Positions 8,469 through 16,355 of a stretch of DNA of 62,318 bases are shown in pieces. The translations under genes were made by a program, and so were the position numbers. The stretch covers positions 1 through 62,318 of the forward strand of contig CAMDLH010000010.1 in assembly GCA_945901405.1 (NCBI GenBank), read 5' to 3'. The notes beneath the pieces were generated by a model. That model saw nothing but the letters and a program-made list of their open reading frames with translations. It was not told where the DNA came from and ran no database searches. This stretch comes from Bordetella parapertussis (GTDB taxonomy: Bacteria > Pseudomonadota > Gammaproteobacteria > Burkholderiales > SG8-41). Numbering within the stretch: the first letter of the stretch is position 1; the number at the start of each line of letters is the position of its first letter.

Positions 8469-10388
8469 AGTATCTCCCAAACCCTTCTCATCCGGCCGGC
8501 GCGCGGTGATTTCACCGATGCGCTGGCGCAACGATTGCGGCTGCTGCGTAAACAGGTTGGCGTAATAGCTTGCGTTGGCCATCACCAGTTTCACGTAGTG
8601 CCGGGTTTCGTTGAACGGTATATTTTCCGCGAAAATCGCCGCGTCCATGTTGACGTTGGGCCGCCACGCGCGCGCGCGGCCGGGGCCGGCATTGTAGGCG
8701 GCGGAGGCCAGCACCGGGCTGTTGTCCAGGTAATCGTACACGTGGCGCAGGTAATAGGTGCCCAGGCTCAGATTGGTGTCGATGTCGTTCACATTGCCCC
8801 AGCGCCAATTCTTAAGCCCGAGCCGGCCCGCCACCCACTGCGCCGTGCCCGGCATCAGTTGCATCAAGCCGCTCGCACCCGCGCTGGATCGGATGTCGGT
8901 GATGAAGCGGCTCTCCTGGCGGATCAGGCCCAGCACCCACGCCTCGTCGAGATCAAACCGCGCTGCGTGCTGTTTGAGCAAATCGCGATGCGGCGCGAGA
9001 TAACGCAATCTGAAATCATGTTGCGCGGTGGTTTTGTCGGCGGTGTTGATCGCGCGGTCATTGATGTCGTTGCGGCGCGCGATTTCCGCCGCGGTGATCA
9101 GCTTGCGGTCGTCGAAATCACGGATGACCCAAACCCACTCGCGCGTCGCTTCCGCGCGCAGGCCCAGCCGGAAGAGCGCCAGCGCGCGGCGGATGCCGCC
9201 ATCCTGGCTCATCGCCTGAATATCAGCCGCGCTGGGCGTGTAGGTCACCGGCGGCGCGGTAATCTTGCCGCCGAGGTCTTCGAGCGCGAGCTGGCCGTAG
9301 AAAAGAAATTCCTGCGACAGCGGTTTTAGCAACGCCAGCGCCTCGGCTTCGCGGCCCATGGTTTTTAACGCGCGCGCCTTCCAGTAGCGCCACGGCGAAT
9401 CGTGTTGCTCATGCGTCATGGCATCGACCGCGGCCAGCACTTCCTTCCAGTTGCCCGCGCGCAATGCCGCGCGGCCCTTCCATTCGAGTTGCAGATCGTT
9501 CATGCCGCTGGCCCGCGAATACCACGCCAGCGTGTCCGGGTCATGGCGCAGCGCGCCCTGGTGGCCGATCTCCCCCCACACCACGCCGCGCTCTTCGGCA
9601 TTAAAGCGCGCTTCGATACGCGACCAGTGATCGGCGGCCTGCCGCGGCGAGGTGCGCGCGAGTCGATAAGCGGCGAACATCGCGGTCTCGCGCCCGGCGC
9701 GCGTGGCGGTGTCGAACTGCTGGCGCGCGAGATAGCCGCCAGGGTTGGACGATATCGCCGACAACACGCCGGCGTTGGGCGCCTGGCCCGCCGGCAGATG
9801 GCCGGAAACACGCGCGGCCACGCCCACTTGCCCCGCCTGCAGCGCGAGCCGTACGCGCGTCCAGATATCCTGCTCACTCAGCTGCCCCGATGCCGCCAGC
9901 GCACTGAACAGCGGCGTGCAGCTCGCCGGCGTGTCCTTGGAGGTGAACCACAGCGAACGCGCCTCGCGTATGGCGGTGGCGTCGGTACGCGCACGCGCCT
10001 GCAACGCATAGCAGGTGATTTCCACGTCGTCATTCACCAACAGCGGCAACTCGCCCTGGAACAATTCCCACTGCTGATTCTTGCCGAGGAGCTTCAGCCA
10101 GTCCGCGCGCATGCGCTGGGCGACAAACGTGCCGCGGTATTGCTCCAGAAACGCACGAATCGTTTCGGTGTCGGCGGTATCCAAGCGTGAGCGCAACTGC
10201 CAGTAGGCGCCATACGGCTCCAGCACATGCCCCTTCAACTTGGGCGCGAGCACATCGAGCCTGCGCGTGTCGTTGACGCGAAACGCCTCGCGCGCGGCGT
10301 GAAAGTCATCGTCGGTTTGTGCCGACGCAACCGCGCCGATCAGAAGCAACGGCAGGAGCAGGAGTTTTGCAATTTTCATTGGGATCAT
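8463..10388 (-). CDS. slt: soluble lytic murein transglycosylase
   Basis: Periplasmic enzyme that cleaves the MurNAc-GlcNAc bond of peptidoglycan to form 1,6-anhydro ends. A signal peptide (MIPMKIAKLLLLPLLLIGAV, cleavage near ASA-Q) leads a long alpha-helical U-domain. The C-terminal goose-lysozyme-like domain follows, with catalytic E492 in GLIRQESRF and the family motifs SAGASGLMQLMPGTA and SAAYNAGPGRA. The 641-residue length fits Slt70. ATG at 10379 is an alternative start. The last codons and the stop run into a short repeat. Confidence 0.95.
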   Translation of the reverse strand: MIPMKIAKLLLLPLLLIGAVASAQTDDDFHAAREAFRVNDTRRLDVLAPKLKGHVLEPYGAYWQLRSRLDTADTETIRAFLEQYRGTFVAQRMRADWLKLLGKNQQWELFQGELPLLVNDDVEITCYALQARARTDATAIREARSLWFTSKDTPASCTPLFSALAASGQLSEQDIWTRVRLALQAGQVGVAARVSGHLPAGQAPNAGVLSAISSNPGGYLARQQFDTATRAGRETAMFAAYRLARTSPRQAADHWSRIEARFNAEERGVVWGEIGHQGALRHDPDTLAWYSRASGMNDLQLEWKGRAALRAGNWKEVLAAVDAMTHEQHDSPWRYWKARALKTMGREAEALALLKPLSQEFLFYGQLALEDLGGKITAPPVTYTPSAADIQAMSQDGGIRRALALFRLGLRAEATREWVWVIRDFDDRKLITAAEIARRNDINDRAINTADKTTAQHDFRLRYLAPHRDLLKQHAARFDLDEAWVLGLIRQESRFITDIRSSAGASGLMQLMPGTAQWVAGRLGLKNWRWGNVNDIDTNLSLGTYYLRHVYDYLDNSPVLASAAYNAGPGRARAWRPNVNMDAAIFAENIPFNETRHYVKLVMANASYYANLFTQQPQSLRQRIGEITARRPDEKGLGDTP

Positions 10389-10421
10389 TCTAGCGAATTT
10401 TGCTGGGTGGGGCTAAAAGAA

Positions 10422-10521
10422 AGTGTTGAGTGTTTAGTTTTGAATGTTAAGTTAGGACTGCGTGAAAGACGATTGTTCCCGCCCACGGAAACTCAACACT
10501 AAAAACTCAGCACTCAACACT
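10422..10521. repeat. family B repeat pair forming an imperfect palindrome
   Basis: The left arm (10422-10453) starts AGTGTTGAGTGTTTAGTTTT. The right arm (10491-10521) is largely its complement, made of ACTCAACACTAAAAACTCAG and CACTCAACACT. It fills most of the gap between slt and ilvA. The same family lies at 27201, 32151-32330 and, in frame, inside rfbB at 59214. Confidence 0.75.
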
Positions 10522-10529
10522 AATCCCGG

Positions 10530-12044
10530 CTAGCCGAGAAACAGTTTATAAGCCGGATTCCCGCTCTCATTCCAGTACGGATACCCCACGCGTTCGAGAA
10601 ACGCCTGGAACTGCTTTTTGTCGCTGGGCGGCACCTGCATGCCGGCGAACACGCGGCCGTAATCGGCGCCGTGGTTGCGGTAGTGAAACAGGCTGATGTT
10701 CCAGCCGCGGCTCATGCTGGTCAAAAACCTGATCAGCGCGCCGGGGCGCTCGGGGAATTCAAAGCGATAGAGGATTTCATTCTTCGCCGCCGGCGCGTGG
10801 CCGCCGACCATGTGGCGGATGTGTAGCTTGGCGAGATCGTTGTTGCTGAAATCCTGCGTCTTCAGGTCGCGCCTGCGCAGCGCGCGCACCAACCTTGCGG
10901 TTTCTTCGCGGTTTTGCACCTGCACGCCGACGAAGACCTGCGCCGCCGCGGGGTCGGCGTAGCGATAGTTGAATTCGGTGACATTGCGCGGGCCGAGCAG
11001 TTCGCAGAACGCCTTGAAGCTGCCCGGCTTCTCGGGAATCGTTACCGCGAGCACGGCTTCGCGATGTTCGCCCAGTTCCGCCTCCTCGGCCACGAAACGC
11101 AGGCGGTCGAAATTCATGTTCGCGCCACTCGCCACCGCGACGTAGGTCTCGCCGCGCGCGCCGGTCTTCAGCGCGTAGGCCTTCGCTCCGGCGATGGCCA
11201 GCGCGCCCGCCGGTTCGAGTATCGCGCGCGTGTCGGCGAACACATCCTTGATCGCCGCGCAGATGGCGTCGGTGTCGACGCGAATCACTTCATCGACGTA
11301 CTGCCGGCACAAACGGAAAGTTTCGACGCCCACCTGCTTCACCGCCACGCCATCGGCAAACAATCCCACCTGATCGAGCCGCACGCGGCGGCGCGCTTTC
11401 AACGATTGATACATCGCGTCGGCGTCCTCCGGCTCGACGCCGATCACCTTGACCTCGGGGCGCAGGCGTTTCACGTACGCGGCGATGCCCGAAATCAGCC
11501 CGCCGCCGCCCACCGGTACGAAAATCGCATTAAGCGGCCCGGCGTGCTGGCGCAGGATTTCCATGCCGATGGTGCCCTGGCCGGCGATGATGTCCGGGTC
11601 GTCGTAAGGGTGCACGAAGGTGAGCTTGTGGCGGCGCTCCAGTGTCAGCGCGTGCGCGTAGGCTTCATCGTAAGAGTCGCCTTGCAGCACGACCTTCGCG
11701 CCGCGCCCGCGCACCGCGTCCACCTTGATCCGCGGCGTGGTGACGGGCATGACGATGGTGGCGTTGCAGCCGAGCTTTTGCGCGGCGAGTGCGACGCCCT
11801 GCGCATGGTTGCCGGCCGAGGCCGCGATCACGCCAGCGTCGAGCGCCGCGCGCGGCAGGTGCACCATCTTGTTGTAAGCGCCGCGCAGCTTGAACGAGAA
11901 CACCGGCTGCATGTCCTCGCGCTTGAGCAACAGGCGGTTGCGCATGCGGCGCGTGAGGCTGGGCGCCAGGTCAAGCGGCGTCTCCTGCGCCACGTCGTAA
12001 ACACGGGCGTTGAGGATGCGCTTGAGGTAGTCGGGGTGTTTCAT
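10530..12044 (-). CDS. ilvA: threonine ammonia-lyase, biosynthetic
   Basis: Converts threonine to 2-oxobutanoate, the first step towards isoleucine. The PLP lysine is K52 in SFKLRGAYNK, and the glycine loop is VPVGGGGLISGIA. The C-terminal third holds two ACT-like regulatory segments, starting near AVTIPEKPGSFK and EFPERPGALI, as in the isoleucine-inhibited enzyme. ATG at 12044 is preferred because MKHPDYLKRIL matches family N-termini; an in-frame start at 12068 would add eight unrelated residues. It is divergent from rpiA. Confidence 0.95.
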   Translation of the reverse strand: MKHPDYLKRILNARVYDVAQETPLDLAPSLTRRMRNRLLLKREDMQPVFSFKLRGAYNKMVHLPRAALDAGVIAASAGNHAQGVALAAQKLGCNATIVMPVTTPRIKVDAVRGRGAKVVLQGDSYDEAYAHALTLERRHKLTFVHPYDDPDIIAGQGTIGMEILRQHAGPLNAIFVPVGGGGLISGIAAYVKRLRPEVKVIGVEPEDADAMYQSLKARRRVRLDQVGLFADGVAVKQVGVETFRLCRQYVDEVIRVDTDAICAAIKDVFADTRAILEPAGALAIAGAKAYALKTGARGETYVAVASGANMNFDRLRFVAEEAELGEHREAVLAVTIPEKPGSFKAFCELLGPRNVTEFNYRYADPAAAQVFVGVQVQNREETARLVRALRRRDLKTQDFSNNDLAKLHIRHMVGGHAPAAKNEILYRFEFPERPGALIRFLTSMSRGWNISLFHYRNHGADYGRVFAGMQVPPSDKKQFQAFLERVGYPYWNESGNPAYKLFLG

Positions 12045-12133
12045 GGTCTCGTCACAAGAATACGGCAAACTCCGCCGCTTGAGGCGTAAGATTACCGCTG
12101 TACATCAATCAATCAGCGGATTATTATCTCACT

Positions 12134-12802
12134 ATGATGACCCAGGACGAGATGAAGCAAGCCACGGCGAAAGCCGCCATTGCCTATGTGCAGGACAGCG
12201 TGGTCGGCGTGGGCACGGGTTCGACCGCGAATTACTTTATCGCGGAGCTTGGCAAGATCAAGCACCGGCTCGACGGCGCGGTGGCCAGTTCCGAAGCCAC
12301 GGCGCAAAAGTTAAAGGCGCTCGGCATCGCCGTGCTGGATTTGAACAGCGTGAAAGAGCTGCCGGTCTACGTCGACGGCGCGGATGAAGTGACACAACAT
12401 CTGGCGATGATTAAAGGCGGCGGCGGCGCGTTGACGCGCGAGAAAATCGTCGCGGCGGTGGCGCGCAAATTCGTCTGCATCGCCGATCAATCCAAGCTCG
12501 TCGATGTGCTCGGCAAGTTTCCGTTGCCGGTGGAAGTGATCCCGATGGCGCGCTCGTACGTGGCGCGTGAGATCGTCAAGCTCGGCGGCCAGCCCGCGTG
12601 GCGCCAGGGCTTCACCACCGACAACGGCAACCTGATACTCGACGTGCACAATATGTCGATACTGAAACCCGCCGAGCTCGAAGCGGCGTTGAACCAGATC
12701 ACCGGCGTGGTCACCAATGGATTGTTTGCGCGGCGCGGTGCCGATGTGCTGCTGCTCGGCTCGACAGATGGCGTAAAAACAATAATAAAAACAATTACTT
12801 AG
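12134..12802 (+). CDS. rpiA: ribose-5-phosphate isomerase A
   Basis: Interconverts ribose-5-phosphate and ribulose-5-phosphate. Family motifs are present: [13 protein letters not shown] around residues 25-37, [13 protein letters not shown], and [13 protein letters not shown] with the catalytic-type acid and lysine residues. The 222-residue length is normal. The expected C-terminus after DGVKT is replaced by IIKTIT and a TAG stop, all encoded by an AT-rich dispersed repeat. ppx begins six bases after the stop, so the two genes are probably co-transcribed. Confidence 0.97.
   Translation: MMTQDEMKQATAKAAIAYVQDSVVGVGTGSTANYFIAELGKIKHRLDGAVASSEATAQKLKALGIAVLDLNSVKELPVYVDGADEVTQHLAMIKGGGGALTREKIVAAVARKFVCIADQSKLVDVLGKFPLPVEVIPMARSYVAREIVKLGGQPAWRQGFTTDNGNLILDVHNMSILKPAELEAALNQITGVVTNGLFARRGADVLLLGSTDGVKTIIKTIT
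12775..12802 (+). repeat. AT-rich dispersed repeat, family A, copy 3
   Basis: The 3' half reads AATAAAAACAATTACTTAG. It supplies the last residues and stop codon of rpiA. ATG of ppx follows seven bases after ACTTA with no Shine-Dalgarno between them. Confidence 0.75.
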
Positions 12803-12808
12803 CGTTAT

Positions 12809-14320
12809 ATGGCTGAATACACCACGCTCGCCGCCGTAGACCTTGGCTCGAATTCGTTCCATTGCCAGATCGCGCGCGTGGACGGCGAGCAGTTGTATCC
12901 GCTGGATGCGCTGCGCGAGGCGGTGCAAATCGGCGCGGGTCTCACCCACGACAAACTGCTCGATGACGCCGCGCAGACGCGCGCGCTGGCCTGCCTGCAG
13001 CGCTTCGGCGAACGGCTGCGCAGCTTCGCGCCCAGCGAAGTGCGCGCGCTCGGCACCAATACGCTGCGCGTGGCGAAAAACACCGCTGCGTTTCTGAAGA
13101 AAGCCGAGGCCGCGCTGGGCTTCCCGATTGAGGTCATCGCCGGACGCGAGGAAGCGCGGCTCATTTACCTGGGCGTCGCGCACAGCCTGCCCGCGTCGGA
13201 CGAACGGCGGCTGGTCGTCGATATCGGCGGCGGCTCGACCGAGGTCATCGTCGGCGCGGGTTACAAGCCGCAGCGGCTGGATAGTCTTTACATGGGCTGC
13301 GTGTCGTACAGCAGGCAGTTTTTCGGCGACGGCAAGTTGACCAAGGGCGCGATGAAGCAGGCCGAGCTTGCCGCGCGCACCGAGTTGCAGCACGTCGTCG
13401 CCGGCTTCGCGCGCCGCAACTGGGATCACGCGGTCGGCTCATCCGGCACCGCGCGCGCGCTGGCGCAGGTGTTGCGCGCGTGCGGTTTCGCGGATGGCGC
13501 GATCACGCCCGAAGGCCTCGAAAAATTGCGCGCGCTGCTGCTCAAGGCCGGCGATCTTTCCAATCTCCAGATCGAGGGCTTGAAGCCCGACCGCGCGATG
13601 GTGCTGCCCGGCGGATTCGCCATCATGAGCGCGGTGCTCGAGGAACTGGGCATCGAATCGATGGCGGTGGCCGACGGCGCCATGCGCGAAGGCATCCTGC
13701 ACGACCTGCTCGGCCGCACGCGCCACCGCGATACACGCGAGGCCACCGTGCATCAATTCACACAGCGCTACCACGTCGATCAGCCGCAAGCGCGGCGCGT
13801 GGGCGCGCTGGCGGCGAATCTCTACGACCGGTTCGCGCAACCCAATGAACGCGCCGCGCAAATACTGGCATGGGCGGCAAAGCTGCATGAGATCGGCATC
13901 TCGGTGGCCTACGGCGGCTACCACCGGCATTCGGCCTACATCATCGCCAACGCCGACATGCCCGGCTTCACGCGCGACGAACAACATCGCATCGCCCAAC
14001 TCGTGTTAGCGCATCGCCGCTCGCTGAAAAAGATTCAGCCCGAGCTCGATGAAAACATCGACTGGCGCATGCTGTTCGCACTGCGCCTGGCAGTACTGTT
14101 CTGCCAGCGGCGCTCCGAAATCAACCCGCGCGTTCTGGGTGCCAAGGCCGGCGATGCACGCTTCAAACTGGAGCTCGACCCCGCATGGCTGCAACGCAAC
14201 CCGTTAACACTCACCGCGCTGCGGGAAGAAATTCGCGAGTGGGAAAAAATCGGGTTCGAGGTGAAGATTGGCGGACTGGATGAGGCGGGGGAACGGACGG
14301 AGATGGCGTTGGCGAGTTAG
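12809..14320 (+). CDS. ppx: exopolyphosphatase / ppGpp phosphohydrolase
   Basis: Releases phosphate from the ends of polyphosphate; family members can also hydrolyse pppGpp. The 503-residue protein has the sugar kinase/Hsp70-type fold: AAVDLGSNSFH at residues 8-18, GTNTLRVAKN, the catalytic-type glutamate in EVIAGREEARL, and LVVDIGGGSTEV. A C-terminal HD-like helical domain follows (ILAWAAKLHEIG). It follows rpiA closely and converges on pap. With pap and ppk1 it forms a local polyphosphate set. Its ATG is preceded by an AT-rich repeat instead of a recognisable ribosome binding site. Confidence 0.95.
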   Translation: MAEYTTLAAVDLGSNSFHCQIARVDGEQLYPLDALREAVQIGAGLTHDKLLDDAAQTRALACLQRFGERLRSFAPSEVRALGTNTLRVAKNTAAFLKKAEAALGFPIEVIAGREEARLIYLGVAHSLPASDERRLVVDIGGGSTEVIVGAGYKPQRLDSLYMGCVSYSRQFFGDGKLTKGAMKQAELAARTELQHVVAGFARRNWDHAVGSSGTARALAQVLRACGFADGAITPEGLEKLRALLLKAGDLSNLQIEGLKPDRAMVLPGGFAIMSAVLEELGIESMAVADGAMREGILHDLLGRTRHRDTREATVHQFTQRYHVDQPQARRVGALAANLYDRFAQPNERAAQILAWAAKLHEIGISVAYGGYHRHSAYIIANADMPGFTRDEQHRIAQLVLAHRRSLKKIQPELDENIDWRMLFALRLAVLFCQRRSEINPRVLGAKAGDARFKLELDPAWLQRNPLTLTALREEIREWEKIGFEVKIGGLDEAGERTEMALAS

Positions 14321-14350
14321 GCAAGCACTACGAATAGCGACGGCAAAGAT

Positions 14351-15847
14351 TCATGCTTTTTTGTCGCGTTTCAACCCATCCTCAATCGCCGCCACCAGCG
14401 TCTTCAACACCTTGATGCGCGCGTGGTATTTGTTGTTCGCCTCCACCAGCGTCCACGGCGCCACGGCAGTTGAGGTGCGATCCACCATCTCGCATACCGC
14501 GACTTCGTACTCATCCCATTTCTTGCGGTTGCGCCAGTCTTCCTCGGTGATCTTGAAGCGCTTGAAGCTCACTTGCTCGCGCGCCTTGAAGCGTTTGTAC
14601 TGCTCTTCCTTGCTGATGGCGAGCCAGAATTTCACCAGCACGATGTTGTGATTGGCGAGTTGCTGCTCGAATTCGTTGATCTCGGCATAGGCGCGCATCC
14701 AGCCGTCATCCGAGCAGAATTTCTCGACGCGTTCGACCAGCACGCGGCCATACCATGAGCGGTCGAATATGGTGAAGCGCCGCCGTCTTGGGATGTGCCG
14801 CCAGAAGCGCCACAGGTAGGGCTGCGCGCGTTCTTCCTGCGTGGGGGCGGCCACTGGCACGTTTTGATACGAGCGCGCGTCGAGCGCCGCGGTGACGCGG
14901 CGGATGGCCCCGCCCTTGCCCGCGGCGTCGTTGCCCTCGAACACCGCCACCACCGACAGCGATTTGAATTTGGGGTCGCGCGTAAGTTTGTTGAGACGCC
15001 CCTGCCATTTGTCGATTTCCTTGGCGTAGTCCTTGCGTGCCATGTCCTGGTCGAGCTTCAACGCGCGCAGCACGTTGTAGCGATCCGCCGGCGGCGGCAG
15101 TTGCGGCGCGCGCCGTGCCGCAGGCTTGGCGGGCTTGATATCCAGCCGCGCACGCATCGCGCCCAGCAGATACCGCCCCACCGTAAGCATGCGATGCCGT
15201 GCGTCCATGCCTGGCACCACGACCCATGGCGCATCACCGGTGGAGGTCTGGCGCAAAAAAGGCTCGCACACCTTGACGAATTTGTCATGGCGCTTGAAAT
15301 ATTTCCACTCAAGCTCGGTGACGCGCCAGCGTGTTTTCGGGTCTTGTTCCAGCGTCTTCAAGCGTTTTTTCTGCTGCGCTTTCGACAGATGAAACCAGAA
15401 TTTCACCAGCAACACGCCTTCGTCGGCGAGCATTTTTTCGAGGCGCTGGATTTCGCTGACGTATTGCGCGAGTTCACCTTCGCTGATTTCACCCTGCACG
15501 CGCGCGACCAGTGGCACGGTATGCCACGCGCCGAAGAAGATGCCAGTCTTGCCCTTGGGCGGCAGTGCGCGCCAGTAGCGCCACATCAGCGGCCGCTCGC
15601 GCTCCTCGTCGGACATGTCGGGGAACGCATGCGTTTGCACGTGGCGCGGATCCATCCACTCGTTGAGCAAATTGACGGTCTCGCCCTTGCCCGCGCCTTC
15701 CACGCCAGCAATCAAAATCAGCACCGGAAACGTGCCGTTTTCCTTCAGGTCATATTGCGCGTTGAGCAACGCCTCGCGCAGCTTGACCGCCTCGCGCTCG
15801 TAAGCAGCCTTGTCTATTTTGTAATCGAGATCGGCGGATTCAAACAT
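14351..15847 (-). CDS. pap: polyphosphate:AMP phosphotransferase (two-domain PPK2, class II)
   Basis: Uses polyphosphate to phosphorylate AMP to ADP. Two PPK2 domains lie in tandem in 498 residues. The N-terminal one has GVEGAGKGE at 48-56 but lacks the canonical Walker B arginine segment. The C-terminal one has GNDAAGKGG at 305-313 and DRSWYGR at 362-368 and should be the catalytic half. This organisation is that of Pap, not of single-domain PPK2. sixA and ppk1 lie behind it in the same direction, so one transcript could make, use and regulate polyphosphate. Confidence 0.95.
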   Translation of the reverse strand: MFESADLDYKIDKAAYEREAVKLREALLNAQYDLKENGTFPVLILIAGVEGAGKGETVNLLNEWMDPRHVQTHAFPDMSDEERERPLMWRYWRALPPKGKTGIFFGAWHTVPLVARVQGEISEGELAQYVSEIQRLEKMLADEGVLLVKFWFHLSKAQQKKRLKTLEQDPKTRWRVTELEWKYFKRHDKFVKVCEPFLRQTSTGDAPWVVVPGMDARHRMLTVGRYLLGAMRARLDIKPAKPAARRAPQLPPPADRYNVLRALKLDQDMARKDYAKEIDKWQGRLNKLTRDPKFKSLSVVAVFEGNDAAGKGGAIRRVTAALDARSYQNVPVAAPTQEERAQPYLWRFWRHIPRRRRFTIFDRSWYGRVLVERVEKFCSDDGWMRAYAEINEFEQQLANHNIVLVKFWLAISKEEQYKRFKAREQVSFKRFKITEEDWRNRKKWDEYEVAVCEMVDRTSTAVAPWTLVEANNKYHARIKVLKTLVAAIEDGLKRDKKA

Positions 15848-15871
15848 GATCTACTCGCACGAAAAGTAAAA

Positions 15872-16315
15872 CTACAGCATGCCCGGACTCATCATCCCAA
15901 GCAAGCTGCATTCGCCCGGCCCACGCCCGGAAATCCACCACACCGCCCCTTTCTTCACGCTGAGATCGCCCTCGCTGCCGGTCAACAGCAGCGACGCCGT
16001 TTGGCCCAACGTGGGTTGATGACCGACGACCAGAACGCTATGCGCGGCATGCGGCCACTGTGCGGCCTTGAGCACGTCGCGCGGATCGGCGCCGGTTGCG
16101 ATCTCCATGCACGTCGCGAAATCGCGGCGCAGCGCGTGCGCGGTCTGCTGCGCGCGCAACGCGGGGCTTACCAGTATCAACGCATCCTTCGGCAGCCGTT
16201 CGTTGAGCCACGCGGCGATACGTTTCGCCTGCGCGTGGCCCTTGGCGGTGAGCTTACGTTCCGCATCGGGGTAGCCGTCTTCGGCGTCAGCGTGACGCCA
16301 CAGGATCAGATCCAT
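15872..16315 (-). CDS. sixA: phosphohistidine phosphatase SixA
   Basis: A small histidine phosphatase that removes phosphate from phosphohistidine domains. ATG at 16315 is chosen because the family start MDLILWRHADAEDG begins there; the frame stays open further upstream but that part is encoded by repeat sequence. The catalytic RHA is at residues 7-9, with ERKLTAKGHAQAKR and VGHQPTLGQ following. The 147-residue length is normal. The ATG follows an AT-rich repeat by seven bases with no Shine-Dalgarno. It lies between ppk1 and pap. Confidence 0.93.
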   Translation of the reverse strand: MDLILWRHADAEDGYPDAERKLTAKGHAQAKRIAAWLNERLPKDALILVSPALRAQQTAHALRRDFATCMEIATGADPRDVLKAAQWPHAAHSVLVVGHQPTLGQTASLLLTGSEGDLSVKKGAVWWISGRGPGECSLLGMMSPGML

Positions 16316-16319
16316 GATT

Positions 16320-16349
16320 ATATAAGTATTTGTTTTTAAACAATAATTT
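16320..16349 (-). repeat. AT-rich dispersed repeat, family A, copy 4
   Basis: On the minus strand it reads AAATTATTGTTTAAAAACAA then ATACTTATAT. It fills the gap between the ppk1 stop (16356) and the sixA ATG (16315) in the direction of transcription. Confidence 0.72.
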
Positions 16350-16355
16350 AAACAC

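Noticed and set aside
10914-12089. 391-codon plus-strand frame opposite ilvA
   Set aside because: Antisense shadow of ilvA with no domain pattern.
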